The notes under the pieces are model-generated. The model did not search any database and had not been told where the DNA came from. It saw nothing but the letters and a program-made list of their open reading frames with translations. Below are positions 29,783 through 37,583 of a stretch of 64,000 nucleotides of DNA, piece by piece; positions within the stretch are counted from its first letter, which is position 1; each line of letters opens with the position of its first letter. Origin of the DNA: Micromonospora sp. FIMYZ51 (GTDB lineage Bacteria > Actinomycetota > Actinomycetes > Mycobacteriales > Micromonosporaceae); assembly GCF_038246755.1 (NCBI RefSeq), contig NZ_CP134706.1, positions 1,860,001 to 1,924,000 of the forward strand. The letters run 5' to 3'. Both the position numbers and the translations under genes were made by a program.

Positions 29783-30025
29783 TCACAGCGGCGGCGCGAC
29801 GTCCCGACGCTCCTCGACCCGGCGGTACTCCACCGGCTCCTCGGTGGTGGCGACCACCTGGCGGCGGCGCCCCCAGACGAGGGTGGTCAGGATCAGGCCG
29901 AGTAGCCCGGCGGCCATCAGGATCCAACCGACCACGTCCAGGTCAAGTCCGCCGATGCTCGCGTTGACGGCGAAGGTGAGGATCGCCCCGAGCGCGAGCA
30001 GGAAAACACTTGTGCCGATACCCAT
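29783..30025 (-). CDS. DUF6458-like small membrane protein
   Basis: This 80-aa protein starts MGIGTSVFLLALGAILTFAV and has two membrane segments (about 5-22 and 30-50), followed by a basic and acidic cytoplasmic tail. It matches the short two-helix DUF6458 family of actinobacteria, of unknown role. The ATG follows a perfect AAGGAGG. It lies between the two tRNA clusters on the opposite strand. Confidence 0.85.
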   Translation of the reverse strand: MGIGTSVFLLALGAILTFAVNASIGGLDLDVVGWILMAAGLLGLILTTLVWGRRRQVVATTEEPVEYRRVEERRDVAPPL

Positions 30026-30143
30026 GACAGCCTCCTTTTCGCAGGGGGTGCGGTGCGCTGTCGAGGAGGCTCTGTACCCCGGTGGTGACCGGCGCAATCA
30101 CCTCCGTACGTGGGGCCGCCGGCCGGGCGATCTTGTCATCGGG

Positions 30144-30149
30144 TAGAGT
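30144..30149 (+). promoter_or_regulatory. -10 box of the second tRNA cluster
   Basis: TAGAGT lies about 30 nt before tRNA-Gly, at nearly the same distance as in the first cluster. No clear -35 box is visible, so this promoter may be weaker. Confidence 0.5.
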
Positions 30150-30178
30150 TGGCGCGTCCCCAGGCACCACGGGGGCAT

Positions 30179-30251
30179 GCGGACGTAGCGCAGTTGGTAG
30201 CGCATCACCTTGCCAAGGTGAGGGTCGCGGGTTCGAGTCCCGTCGTCCGCT
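30179..30251 (+). tRNA. tRNA-Gly (GCC), second copy
   Basis: The sequence is identical to tRNA-Gly at 29420-29492, and GGGGGCAT directly upstream is also shared. It forms a two-gene cluster with the tRNA-Val that follows. Confidence 0.97.
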
Positions 30252-30288
30252 CGCAGCCCGCCGCCAGCACGGGCGCGGCAGCCACCAC

Positions 30289-30363
30289 GGGCGATTGGCG
30301 CAGTGGGAGCGCGCTTCCTTGACACGGAAGAGGTCACTGGTTCAAACCCAGTATCGCCCACCA
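30289..30363 (+). tRNA. tRNA-Val (GAC), second copy
   Basis: The sequence is identical to tRNA-Val at 29611-29685, including the encoded CCA. The tRNA-Cys of the first cluster is missing between Gly and Val here. Confidence 0.97.
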
Positions 30364-30457
30364 GTCCGGCGCGGCTGAGCAGCAGCGCCGCGACGAGGTC
30401 AGGCAGAATCCGCCGGCAGTCGGGCGCGGTCCGAGCCAGGCCGGCGCCGCCGGCGGC

Positions 30458-31111
30458 TCAGGAAATCTCGGGCAGGACAAAACGCCAGTCGTACGCCCGC
30501 AGGGCCGGTATCACGCGGTCGACGGCGTCGACGGTCTGGCTGCGGTCGCCACCACCGTCATGCAGCAGCACCACCGCGCCGGGAGCCACGCCCTCGGTCA
30601 GGCGGCGGACCAACTCACCGGTGCCGGGCGGCTCCCAGTCGGTGACCGCCAGCCGCCAGCCCATCGGCCGCATCCCCAACGCGGTCGCCACCGTCGGGCT
30701 CTGCCCCCAGGCGCCGTACGGAGCCCGGAACCAGGGCACCGGGGCGTACGGCACGGCCTGCCGGATGACCGCGTTGGTCTCCAGCAGATCCGAGGCGATC
30801 CGGCCGGCGCTCCAGCCGCTCATGTCGTGGTGGTGCATGCTGTGGTTGCCCAACGTGTGCCCGGCGGCCATGATCCGGCGGACCAGCGCGGGATGCCTTG
30901 CGGCCTGGTCGCCCTGGAGGAAGAAGACTGCCCGGACGTCGTGCGCGGCCAGCACGTCAAGCAGGCGCGGTGTGTGCACCGGGTGCGGCCCGTCGTCGAA
31001 GGTGAGGCAGACGACCTGCTCGGTGCCGATCGCCTCGACGGGATGAACCGCCGCACCTGGGCCCGACGCGGTGTGGTGCGGGGTGCGCAGGGGATAGGTG
31101 CTGGGTGGCAT
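30458..31111 (-). CDS. Polysaccharide deacetylase (NodB domain)
   Basis: This 217-aa CE4-type protein has the metal and catalytic motifs CLTFDDGPHP (about 34-43), GNHSMHHHDM (about 84-93, the HxxxH metal ligands), RAPYGAWG and the C-terminal VLLHDGGGDRSQT. It should remove acetyl groups from xylan, chitin or peptidoglycan glycans. The start at 31111 follows GGAAGG. No signal peptide is visible from this start, which is odd for a CE4 enzyme. Upstream lies a 15-bp tandem repeat that on this strand can encode a threonine/proline linker in another frame, so a longer exported form broken by a frameshift is conceivable. The xylanase gene upstream suggests acetyl-xylan as a candidate substrate. Confidence 0.85.
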   Translation of the reverse strand: MPPSTYPLRTPHHTASGPGAAVHPVEAIGTEQVVCLTFDDGPHPVHTPRLLDVLAAHDVRAVFFLQGDQAARHPALVRRIMAAGHTLGNHSMHHHDMSGWSAGRIASDLLETNAVIRQAVPYAPVPWFRAPYGAWGQSPTVATALGMRPMGWRLAVTDWEPPGTGELVRRLTEGVAPGAVVLLHDGGGDRSQTVDAVDRVIPALRAYDWRFVLPEIS

Positions 31112-31185
31112 CGTCGTACCTTCCGTGGCTGGGGCTGGTCTGCCGGTTCGACGGCGGTCGGGCCGACGGCTGTGGTGGCGGTGGT

Positions 31186-31380
31186 GTCGGTGGCGCTGGG
31201 TTCGACGGCGGTGGGGTCGACGGCGGTGGGGTCGACGGCGGTGGGGTCGGTGGCGGTGGGGTCGGTGGCGGTGGGGTCGGTGGCGGTGGGGTCGGTGGCG
31301 GTGGGGTCGGTGGCGGTGGGGTCGGTGGCGGTGGGGTCGGTGGCGGTGGGGTCGGTGGCGGTGGGGTCGACGGCGGTCGG
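31186..31380. repeat. Tandem 15-bp repeat, 13 units
   Basis: The unit is GTCGGTGGCGGTGGG. Eight perfect copies fill 31246-31365; flanking units differ by one to four bases (GTCGACGGCGGTGGG and others). The period is five codons. On the minus strand one frame reads (TPPPP)n, a typical extracellular linker. Confidence 0.9.
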
Positions 31381-31489
31381 GCCGACTGTGGACGGGGCGA
31401 TGGCTTTCGGGGCGATGGCGGACGGGCCGGGTCGGTGGGTTGCGCCGCACCCGGCCCGTCCGGCATGGCGCTTGCCGGTTCGGGTTTTT

Positions 31490-31551
31490 GTTAAGAAGGG
31501 GCCCTTCCTATACCGCAGGCGTTAATAGGGGGCCCTTCCTTGCACCTCAGC
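31490..31551. repeat. Tandem pair of 31-bp GTTAA...GGGGCCCTTCC units
   Basis: Units at 31490-31520 and 31521-31551 share GTTAANANGGGGCCCTTCCT. Each holds the palindrome AGGGGCCCT. The second unit overlaps the xylanase stop codon. It looks like a dispersed intergenic repeat unit rather than a terminator. Confidence 0.7.
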
Positions 31552-32740
31552 GGCGGGGTTTGGGGGTGATGCGGGGGAGTACGTAGGGCGGACCGGCGAA
31601 GATCAGATCGGACTTGATCTCGTGGTACGCGAGCTTGGGCTGGTAGTTCTCGTCGTAGATGGTGGCCAGGCCCTCGGGCGGGTCGTCGAACCAGCCCGGC
31701 ACCCAGGAGTGCCGGTCGCTGAAGCCCCAGACGGTGTACGACAGGCAACTGCGCACGGCGAGACAGGCTTTCATCAGGACGCTGAAGTTGGCTGCCGAGG
31801 CCTGCAACCTCGGGTTGATCTCCTCCGAGTTGCCGGCCTGAACGCCGTCGGTCATCTGGCTACGGACGTCGACCTCGGTGAACGCGGTGGCCAGCCCGAG
31901 GGCGGTGAACTTCTTCAGTGCCTCGGTCACCTGGAAGGTGTTGAAGTTGCCGTACTGGGTGCCCAGGTGTCCCTGTGCGCCGACGCCGTCGATCGGGACG
32001 CCCTGTGCGCGCAGCTTCTTCACCATGTCGTAGACGAACTGCGTCTTGTCGTCGGCCGGGTTGCCGGAGCCGAACGCCTCGATGTTGTAGTCGTTGTAGA
32101 ACAGCAGCGCCTTCGGGTCGGCGGCACGCGCCCAGCGGAAGGCGTCGGCGAGATAGCCGGGCCCGAGGTGCTCGGCCCAGAAGCCCTTGTAGTGCAGGGT
32201 GGGCGGGTTGTCCCAGGGGTCGCTCACCGCCTCGTTGACCACGTCCCACTGCCAGATCTTGCCCTTGTAACGGCTGACCACCGTGGTGATGTGCTTGCGC
32301 AGCAACTCGCGTAGCTCCGCTTTGCTGATGGAGCCGTCGGCGACGCCGCTGGTCAGCCAGGCCGGCAGCTGGTTGTGCCAGACCAGCACGTGGCCGCGTA
32401 CGCTCTGCTTGTTGCGCTTGGCGAATTCGACGAGCTGGTCGGCCGGGCCCCAGTTGTAGGTGCCGCGGGTGGGCTCCAGGCTCTCCCACTTCATCGCGTT
32501 CTCCGCGGTGACCGAGGTGAACTCGGTAGCGGTGATCCGGCGGTACTGCGGATTGCTTGTGTCGTTGAGGGCGGCCAGGTCGACCGCGGTGCCGATCTGG
32601 AGACCGTGTCGCAGGCCGAGGGCACCCAGGGTCTGCGTGGTCGGGTCGTACGGTTTGCCGGCGGTGGCCGGCACGGTGTTCAACGCCGCTGCGGTCGCGA
32701 CGGCGACCGTGGCGATGGACACCCACCTGCTCAGCTTCAT
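31547..32740 (-). CDS. Secreted GH10 endo-1,4-beta-xylanase
   Basis: This 397-aa enzyme has a signal peptide (about 1-27, ending VPATAG) and a single GH10 module. The acid/base is E170 in DVVNEAVSD and the nucleophile is E289 in FTEVDV. WHNQLPAW at about 121-128 is the usual substrate-cleft motif. There is no CBM; the gene ends soon after the catalytic domain with a basic tail. The ATG at 32740 follows GGAAGG and is preferred to an ATG 13 codons upstream because it starts the signal peptide. It cuts xylan outside the cell. A dyad GTTTCGG...CCGAAAC lies about 150 nt upstream. Confidence 0.94.
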   Translation of the reverse strand: MKLSRWVSIATVAVATAAALNTVPATAGKPYDPTTQTLGALGLRHGLQIGTAVDLAALNDTSNPQYRRITATEFTSVTAENAMKWESLEPTRGTYNWGPADQLVEFAKRNKQSVRGHVLVWHNQLPAWLTSGVADGSISKAELRELLRKHITTVVSRYKGKIWQWDVVNEAVSDPWDNPPTLHYKGFWAEHLGPGYLADAFRWARAADPKALLFYNDYNIEAFGSGNPADDKTQFVYDMVKKLRAQGVPIDGVGAQGHLGTQYGNFNTFQVTEALKKFTALGLATAFTEVDVRSQMTDGVQAGNSEEINPRLQASAANFSVLMKACLAVRSCLSYTVWGFSDRHSWVPGWFDDPPEGLATIYDENYQPKLAYHEIKSDLIFAGPPYVLPRITPKPRR

Positions 32741-32876
32741 CTGCCTACCTTCCGAGGTTGATCGAGAGATGTCGATCATTGCGGGCGGAGTTCGGATCAG
32801 GTGTCGGTGAGTCGGGAGAGAGGGCTCGACGCCGGGGTGTTGCGGTGATCATCTCGATGTGGGGGCGGCGCCGATA

Positions 32877-32909
32877 GTTTCGGTTGGTGGTCGGTAACTT
32901 CTCCGAAAC
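32877..32909. promoter_or_regulatory. Candidate operator dyad upstream of the xylanase gene
   Basis: GTTTCGG (32877-32883) and CCGAAAC (32903-32909) are inverted with 19 nt between. GAAAC/GTTTC half sites recur before the neighbouring GH43 and binding-protein genes, which suggests a shared LacI-type regulator. Confidence 0.4.
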
Positions 32910-33033
32910 GTTAGGACCATCTATTTCCGCCGTCAACCATCCGGAGTTTCGGGAACCCGCTGTATCCGCTGCTGACGACGATCGCGGTGATATCGGAACT
33001 ATCGGCACCCCGATGGCCTCGCCGAACGGCACC

Positions 33034-33067
33034 GACCGGGCCGGGCGTGGGTCGCCTCGGCCCGGTC
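33034..33067 (-). terminator. Terminator after the GH43 gene
   Basis: A perfect 10-bp stem (33034-33043 with 33058-33067) with a 14-nt loop lies about 12 nt beyond the stop of the minus-strand GH43 gene. Confidence 0.6.
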
Positions 33068-33079
33068 GACGGATCGCCG

Positions 33080-34702
33080 TCAGTGTTCGAAGTAGCTGGC
33101 GTGGTCGAAGTCGGCGTACCGGCCGTCACCGCCGATGTCCTGCACCCACAACCCGAGCAGCGAGCCGGTGAAGCCCCAGGCGGCCGGTTCGCCGTCGACG
33201 ATCATCGCCGCGTGTTCGTCGGAGAGGATTGTGGCGTCCAGCTCGACGGGCAGCTGCTGCCAACCGTCGCCCAGGTCGTACCCGAAGCGCAGCGCCGGGC
33301 CGTCGAAGGCCACCCGCAGGCCGACCCGGGCGGCACCGCCGGTGTCGACCGTGAGTTCCGGGTACGCCCTGCGCCGGCCACTGTCGCAGCTGAGCACCTC
33401 CAGCACCACCCGACCGTCGTCGGCGCGGGTCAGGTAGAGATAGTGCCAGTTCTGGGTGTTGTAGTAGCCGGTCACCCCGGCCAGGTGCCGATGGTCGCCG
33501 GGGGTGAACTCGACTACCGTCTCCAGGGTGCAGTGCGTGGCGCCCACCCGCCGCGCCACCAGGCTCGGCGTCTGCTTGCCCACCGGCGACTGGCCACCGC
33601 GGATCCGCAGGTGCGACGGGCGGGACCGCAGGTCGATCCACTCGTCGGTGGCCGGGCGGCGCAGCGTCGACCAGCAGGCCGCCAGCTCCGGTGCGTCGAA
33701 GTGGTCGGTGGTCGGTTCGGCGGGCCACGGGTGCGGCGGCAGGTCCGGGGCGGGGATCTGGTCGGCTGGAATGCCGCCGGGGATGCTGGGCCAGCCGCCC
33801 GCCGGCCACTCGACCTTCTGTAGCGCGGTCTCCCGCCCCAGCACGCAGTTGCCCAGCGGGGTGTAGGGGCGGCCGACCAGGTGGGCGAGGTACCAGTCGC
33901 CGCCCTGGGTGCGGACCAGGCTGCCGTGACCGGCCTTCTGCAACGTGAGGTCCGGCCGACCGACCGAGGTGAGCAGCGGCCCGGCGGGGTCGACCTCGTA
34001 CGGCCCGAACAGCTCGCGCGAGCGGGCCACGGTGACCTGGTGCTCCCAGCTGGTGCCGCCCTCGGCGGTGACCAGCCAGTACCAGCCGTCGTGCCGGTAG
34101 AGGTGCGGCGCCTCGGTCAGCCCGACCTCGGTGCCGGTGAAGATGATCCGCGCTTCGCCGACCAGCTGCCGGCGGGCCGGATCGTACTGCTGGATCTCGA
34201 TGCCGCCGAAGCGGTTACGTCCCGGCCGCCAGTCGGCGCTCATCGCGAGCAGCCAGGTGGTGCCGTCCTCGTCGTGGAAGAGCGCGGCGTCGAAGCCGTG
34301 CGAGTGCAGCCGCACCGGATCCGACCAGGGGCCGGTGATGGCCGGGGCGGTGGTGAGGAAGTTCTGTGCGTCCCAGTAGCCGCTGGCGAAGCTCGCCACG
34401 TCGCTGTAGACGAGGTAGAACAGCCCGTCGTGCCAGCTGAGGTCGGGGGCCCAGATCCCGTTGGAGTCGCCGCAGCCGCGCAGGTCGAGCAGGCGACGTT
34501 CGGTGATGATGCCCCCCAGGGCGCGCCAGTTCACCAGGTCCTTCGAGTGGTGCACCCGTACGCCCGGGTACCACTCGAAGGTCGAGGTGGCCAGGTAATA
34601 GTCGTCACCGACGCGCAGGATTGACGGATCCGGATGGAAGCCGGTGAGCACGGGGTTACGGATGGACGGCGTGGTGGCCACGTCCGCGATCTCGGTCGAC
34701 AT
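33080..34702 (-). CDS. GH43 beta-xylosidase/arabinofuranosidase (intracellular)
   Basis: This 540-aa enzyme has the GH43 five-bladed propeller in the N-terminal 310 residues and a beta-sandwich C-terminal domain of the GH43 C2 type. Catalytic residues are the base D25 in FHPDPS, the pKa modulator D138 in HGFDAALF and the acid E197 in GLTEAPHL. No signal peptide is present, so it should act on xylo-oligosaccharides after import. The ATG at 34702 follows AAGGAG. It is divergent from the binding-protein gene at 34959, sharing a control region. Xylosidase is more likely than arabinosidase on overall pattern, but the split is not certain. Confidence 0.9.
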   Translation of the reverse strand: MSTEIADVATTPSIRNPVLTGFHPDPSILRVGDDYYLATSTFEWYPGVRVHHSKDLVNWRALGGIITERRLLDLRGCGDSNGIWAPDLSWHDGLFYLVYSDVASFASGYWDAQNFLTTAPAITGPWSDPVRLHSHGFDAALFHDEDGTTWLLAMSADWRPGRNRFGGIEIQQYDPARRQLVGEARIIFTGTEVGLTEAPHLYRHDGWYWLVTAEGGTSWEHQVTVARSRELFGPYEVDPAGPLLTSVGRPDLTLQKAGHGSLVRTQGGDWYLAHLVGRPYTPLGNCVLGRETALQKVEWPAGGWPSIPGGIPADQIPAPDLPPHPWPAEPTTDHFDAPELAACWSTLRRPATDEWIDLRSRPSHLRIRGGQSPVGKQTPSLVARRVGATHCTLETVVEFTPGDHRHLAGVTGYYNTQNWHYLYLTRADDGRVVLEVLSCDSGRRRAYPELTVDTGGAARVGLRVAFDGPALRFGYDLGDGWQQLPVELDATILSDEHAAMIVDGEPAAWGFTGSLLGLWVQDIGGDGRYADFDHASYFEH

Positions 34703-34760
34703 GTTCGACTCCTTCAAGCTTTGATCCCGGTGGATTTCCGGAATTCTCCCGACCGACACA

Positions 34761-34774
34761 CCGAGAAAGTTCGC
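34761..34774. promoter_or_regulatory. Candidate operator, GH43 side of the divergent promoter
   Basis: CCGAGAAAGTTCGC (read on the minus strand GCGAACTTTCTCGG) is a GAAA/TTTC-type dyad about 60 nt upstream of the GH43 start. It resembles the site at 34874. Confidence 0.4.
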
Positions 34775-34873
34775 TCACGTTATCGGCTGTGGTCCCCTTG
34801 CGACAGCCCTCTTGACCGGGCGCGTCGCCGCGTCGTAACGTCCCGGCCATCACATCGAAAATACCGGCATTGA

Positions 34874-34889
34874 GCTGAAACTTTCGGCC
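34874..34889. promoter_or_regulatory. Candidate operator, binding-protein side of the divergent promoter
   Basis: GCTGAAACTTTCGGCC has the near-palindromic core GAAACTTTC. A related sequence, GCTGAAATTCCCGGCA, lies at 37487-37502 before the second LacI gene. These are candidates for the tandem LacI regulators. Confidence 0.45.
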
Positions 34890-34958
34890 TGCTCTCCCTG
34901 GTCTGTCATCGATCGCGGCGCCGCCCCGCGCGTACATAACGTTCATGAAGGGATGACC

Positions 34959-36251
34959 ATGACAGCGCACCTCTCTCGCAGGTCGTTACTCGGCCTGGCC
35001 GGTCTCGGCGCGGGCACCGTTCTGCTCGGAGGATGTGGGCGTGGGGAGTCTGGCGGCTCAGCGGAACCGCAGACCATCAAGTGGTGGCACATCCAGGACA
35101 CCGAGCCCATGCTGCCGGTCTGGGCCGAGATGGCGCGGCTGTACGAGGTCCGGCACGAGCACGTCACGATCAAGGTCGAGCCGCGGGAGAACGAGGCGTT
35201 CAAGGCCGAGCTGGCCAAGGTGAGCCGGGCGGGGTCGCCGCCGGACCTGTTCCAGTCCTGGGGTGGTGGCCTGCTGCGTCAGCAGGTCGAGGCGGGCCTG
35301 GTCCGGGACATCACCGACGAGGTGGCGCCCTGGGTCGGCCAACTGCTGCCGGCGGCGTTGCAGCCGTACACGGTGGACGACCGTCTCTACGGCGTCCCGT
35401 TCGACCTGGGCATGGTGGGCTTCTGGTACAACCGGGACCACTTCGCCGACGCCGGCATCACCTCGCCGCCGACCACCTGGACGCAGCTGCTGGAGGCGGT
35501 CGGCAAGCTCAAGGACGCCGGGATCGTACCCATCGCGCTCGCCGGCAAGGACAAGTGGCCGGCGCACTTCTACTGGGCCTACCTGGCGATGCGGGTGGGC
35601 GGCCTGGGACCGCTGGAGCGCGCGGCCCTGGACGGCAACTTCGACACCCCGGAGTTCGTGACCGCCGGTGAGCGGTTCCTGGATCTGGTCAAACTCAAGC
35701 CGTTCCAGTCGGGTTACCGGCGCGCGGAGTACGGCTCACCGGACGGGCAGGCCGCAGCGATCGGCAACGGCGAGGCGGCCATGGAGCTGATGGGCCAGTG
35801 GGCCCCCTCGATCCAGGCGTCCTCGTCGACAAGCAAGCGGGGCATCGGCAGCCGCCTGGGCTTCTTCACCTTCCCGACCGTGGAGGGTGGCAAGGGCGAA
35901 GCCACCGACGTGCTCGGTGGCGGCAACGGCTTCGCGGTGGGCCGCGGCGCGCCGAGCGCGACCGTGGATTTCCTGCGCACGCTGTTGCGGGCGGAGAATC
36001 AGCGCAGGGCGGCCCAGACCGGTGCCGTGCTGCCCACCAACCTTGCTGCTGTCGGTCAGATCAAGGATCCGAACAACCAGGTGGTGGCGGCCAACCTGGC
36101 CGTCGCGACCGGGTTCCAGCTCTACCTCGACCAGGCGTTTCCGCCAAAGGTCGGGCAACAGATCAACGACAGCGTCGCCGACCTGGTCGCCGGCACCAAG
36201 CGGCCGGACCAGATCGTCAAGGACATCACCGCCGTGGCGAGGAGCCAGTAG
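34959..36251 (+). CDS. Sugar ABC transporter substrate-binding lipoprotein without adjacent permeases
   Basis: This 430-aa family-1 solute-binding protein has a twin-arginine-type signal (LSRRSLLGLAGLGAG) and a lipobox LGGC with the acylated cysteine near residue 27. The mature part holds family motifs such as DLFQSWGGG and PFDLGMVGFWYN. It is divergent from GH43 and next to a xylanase, so a xylo-oligosaccharide ligand is likely. No permease or ATPase genes accompany it, unlike normal operons. The ATG at 34959 fits the GAAGGG site better than the ATG at 34953. A LacI-family gene follows 65 nt later, counted from its GTG start. Confidence 0.88.
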   Translation: MTAHLSRRSLLGLAGLGAGTVLLGGCGRGESGGSAEPQTIKWWHIQDTEPMLPVWAEMARLYEVRHEHVTIKVEPRENEAFKAELAKVSRAGSPPDLFQSWGGGLLRQQVEAGLVRDITDEVAPWVGQLLPAALQPYTVDDRLYGVPFDLGMVGFWYNRDHFADAGITSPPTTWTQLLEAVGKLKDAGIVPIALAGKDKWPAHFYWAYLAMRVGGLGPLERAALDGNFDTPEFVTAGERFLDLVKLKPFQSGYRRAEYGSPDGQAAAIGNGEAAMELMGQWAPSIQASSSTSKRGIGSRLGFFTFPTVEGGKGEATDVLGGGNGFAVGRGAPSATVDFLRTLLRAENQRRAAQTGAVLPTNLAAVGQIKDPNNQVVAANLAVATGFQLYLDQAFPPKVGQQINDSVADLVAGTKRPDQIVKDITAVARSQ

Positions 36252-36316
36252 CGATGAGCTATCCCGGCGGTCCGCAGCCGGCGTCCGGGCAAGCGCGAGG
36301 AGAGGGAGGGCGCCGC

Positions 36317-37336
36317 GTGGCTGCCAACGACAACCGCACCGTGACCATCGCGGCGATCGCCCGCCTGGCCGGGGTGTCGGTGCCGACGGTGTCTCGGGTG
36401 ATCAATGGTCGTTCGGATGTGGCTCCGCAGACTCGTGCGCGGGTGGAGGAGTTGCTGACGCGGCATGGGTATCGGCGTCGTCCGCCGAGTATGCGGGCGA
36501 GTTCGGGGTTGTTGGATCTGGTGTTCAATGATCTGGACAGTCCGTGGGCGGTGGAGATCATTCGGGGTGTCGAGGACGTGGCGCACGCGTCCGGGGTGGG
36601 CACCGTGGTCTCCGCCATCCACCGCCGCACCTCCTCGGCCAAGCAGTGGCTGGACAACATCCGGACCCGGTCCACCGAGGGGGTCATCTTCGTGACCTCC
36701 ACCCTCGAAGGGCCGCAGCAGGCCGAGTTGCGGCGGCTCAACATTCCCGTGGTGATCGTGGACCCGGCCGGGGTGCCCGCCCAGGAGGCACCGACGGTCG
36801 GCGCCACCAACTGGGCCGGCAGCCTACGGGCGACCGAGTATCTGATCGGTCTGGGGCATCGGCGGATCGGGTTCATCGCCGGGCCGCCGCAGTTGATGTG
36901 CAGCCGGGCCCGGATGGACGGCTACCGGGCGGCACTGGAGGCGGCCGGCATCCCGATCGACGACCGGCTGATCCAGCCCGGCAACTTCTATCACGAGGCC
37001 GGTTTCTCCGGTGGGGTGCGGTTGTTGGGGTTGGCGGAGCCGCCGACGGCGATTTTCGCGTCGAGTGATCAGATGGCGTTGGGTGTGTACGAGGCGGTGC
37101 GGCAGCGGGGTCTGCGGGTGCCGGACGACATCAGTGTGGTGGGGTTCGATGATCTGCCGGAGGTGCGGTGGTGTTCGCCGCCGTTGACCACGGTGCGTCA
37201 GCCGTTGGCGGAGATGGGGATGTTGGCCGCGCGTACGGTGTTGCGGCTGGCCAAGGGGGAGAAGGTGGAGAGTCCGCGGGTCGAGTTGGCCACCGAACTC
37301 GTCATCCGGGACAGCGCGGCGGCACCACGCAGCTGA
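36317..37336 (+). CDS. LacI-family regulator A (tandem paralogue)
   Basis: This 339-aa LacI/GalR protein has the helix-turn-helix IAAIARLAGVSVPTVSRVIN at about residues 11-30 and a periplasmic-binding-protein-like effector domain. The GTG at 36317 follows GAGGGAGGG and gives the N-terminus VAA, shared with paralogue B; an ATG at 36254, two bases after the binding-protein stop, would add 21 residues. Three stretches (36366-36634, 36833-36939, 36999-37308) are identical in DNA to paralogue B, with the differences confined to the first 16 codons, two middle segments and the tail. The identical blocks have many T-ending and TTG/CGT/GGT codons, unlike neighbouring genes. It probably controls the xylan genes around it. 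Confidence 0.9.
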   Translation: MAANDNRTVTIAAIARLAGVSVPTVSRVINGRSDVAPQTRARVEELLTRHGYRRRPPSMRASSGLLDLVFNDLDSPWAVEIIRGVEDVAHASGVGTVVSAIHRRTSSAKQWLDNIRTRSTEGVIFVTSTLEGPQQAELRRLNIPVVIVDPAGVPAQEAPTVGATNWAGSLRATEYLIGLGHRRIGFIAGPPQLMCSRARMDGYRAALEAAGIPIDDRLIQPGNFYHEAGFSGGVRLLGLAEPPTAIFASSDQMALGVYEAVRQRGLRVPDDISVVGFDDLPEVRWCSPPLTTVRQPLAEMGMLAARTVLRLAKGEKVESPRVELATELVIRDSAAAPRS

Positions 37337-37486
37337 GCCGTCCGGCCGGCCCGCGACCGTCGACGCGCAGCCGGCACCGGGCTCGCTCGCCACGGGTCGA
37401 CCCGGCTCGCCGCCGCCGTTGCCCTGCCGGCTGATCTCGCTGTTGGCCGTTGACCCGGTGTGAACCGCACCAACTACCGGTAGGCG

Positions 37487-37502
37487 GCTGAAATTCCCGG
37501 CA
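37487..37502. promoter_or_regulatory. Candidate operator before LacI regulator B
   Basis: GCTGAAATTCCCGGCA lies about 80 nt before the start of the second LacI gene. It shares GCTGAAA-TTC-GGC with the site at 34874-34889, which suggests autoregulation within the same regulon. Confidence 0.4.
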
Positions 37503-37583
37503 TTAGGGTGGGGAGGGCAGCCGGCAGCCCGTCCCGGCCGTCCCTTGTCGCCGCGCGGGCTGTCGCCTTGGCTAGGGAGTGTC

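Larger units (their letters stand above)
32741..33079. other. Intergenic region upstream of the xylanase gene
   Basis: This 339-nt region holds the xylanase promoter and the terminator of the GH43 gene. Candidate control elements are the dyad at 32877-32909 and the hairpin at 33034-33067. I see no gene. Confidence 0.6.

Noticed and set aside
29420..30363. Integrated element at the tRNA genes
   Set aside because: No integrase, excisionase or partial tRNA repeat is seen next to the clusters, and the genes around them look chromosomal.
30957..31466. Minus-strand frame encoding a long (TPPPP)n protein
   Set aside because: It has no ribosome site or signal peptide and runs out of frame into the deacetylase gene. 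It is kept only as a possible relic of a linker.
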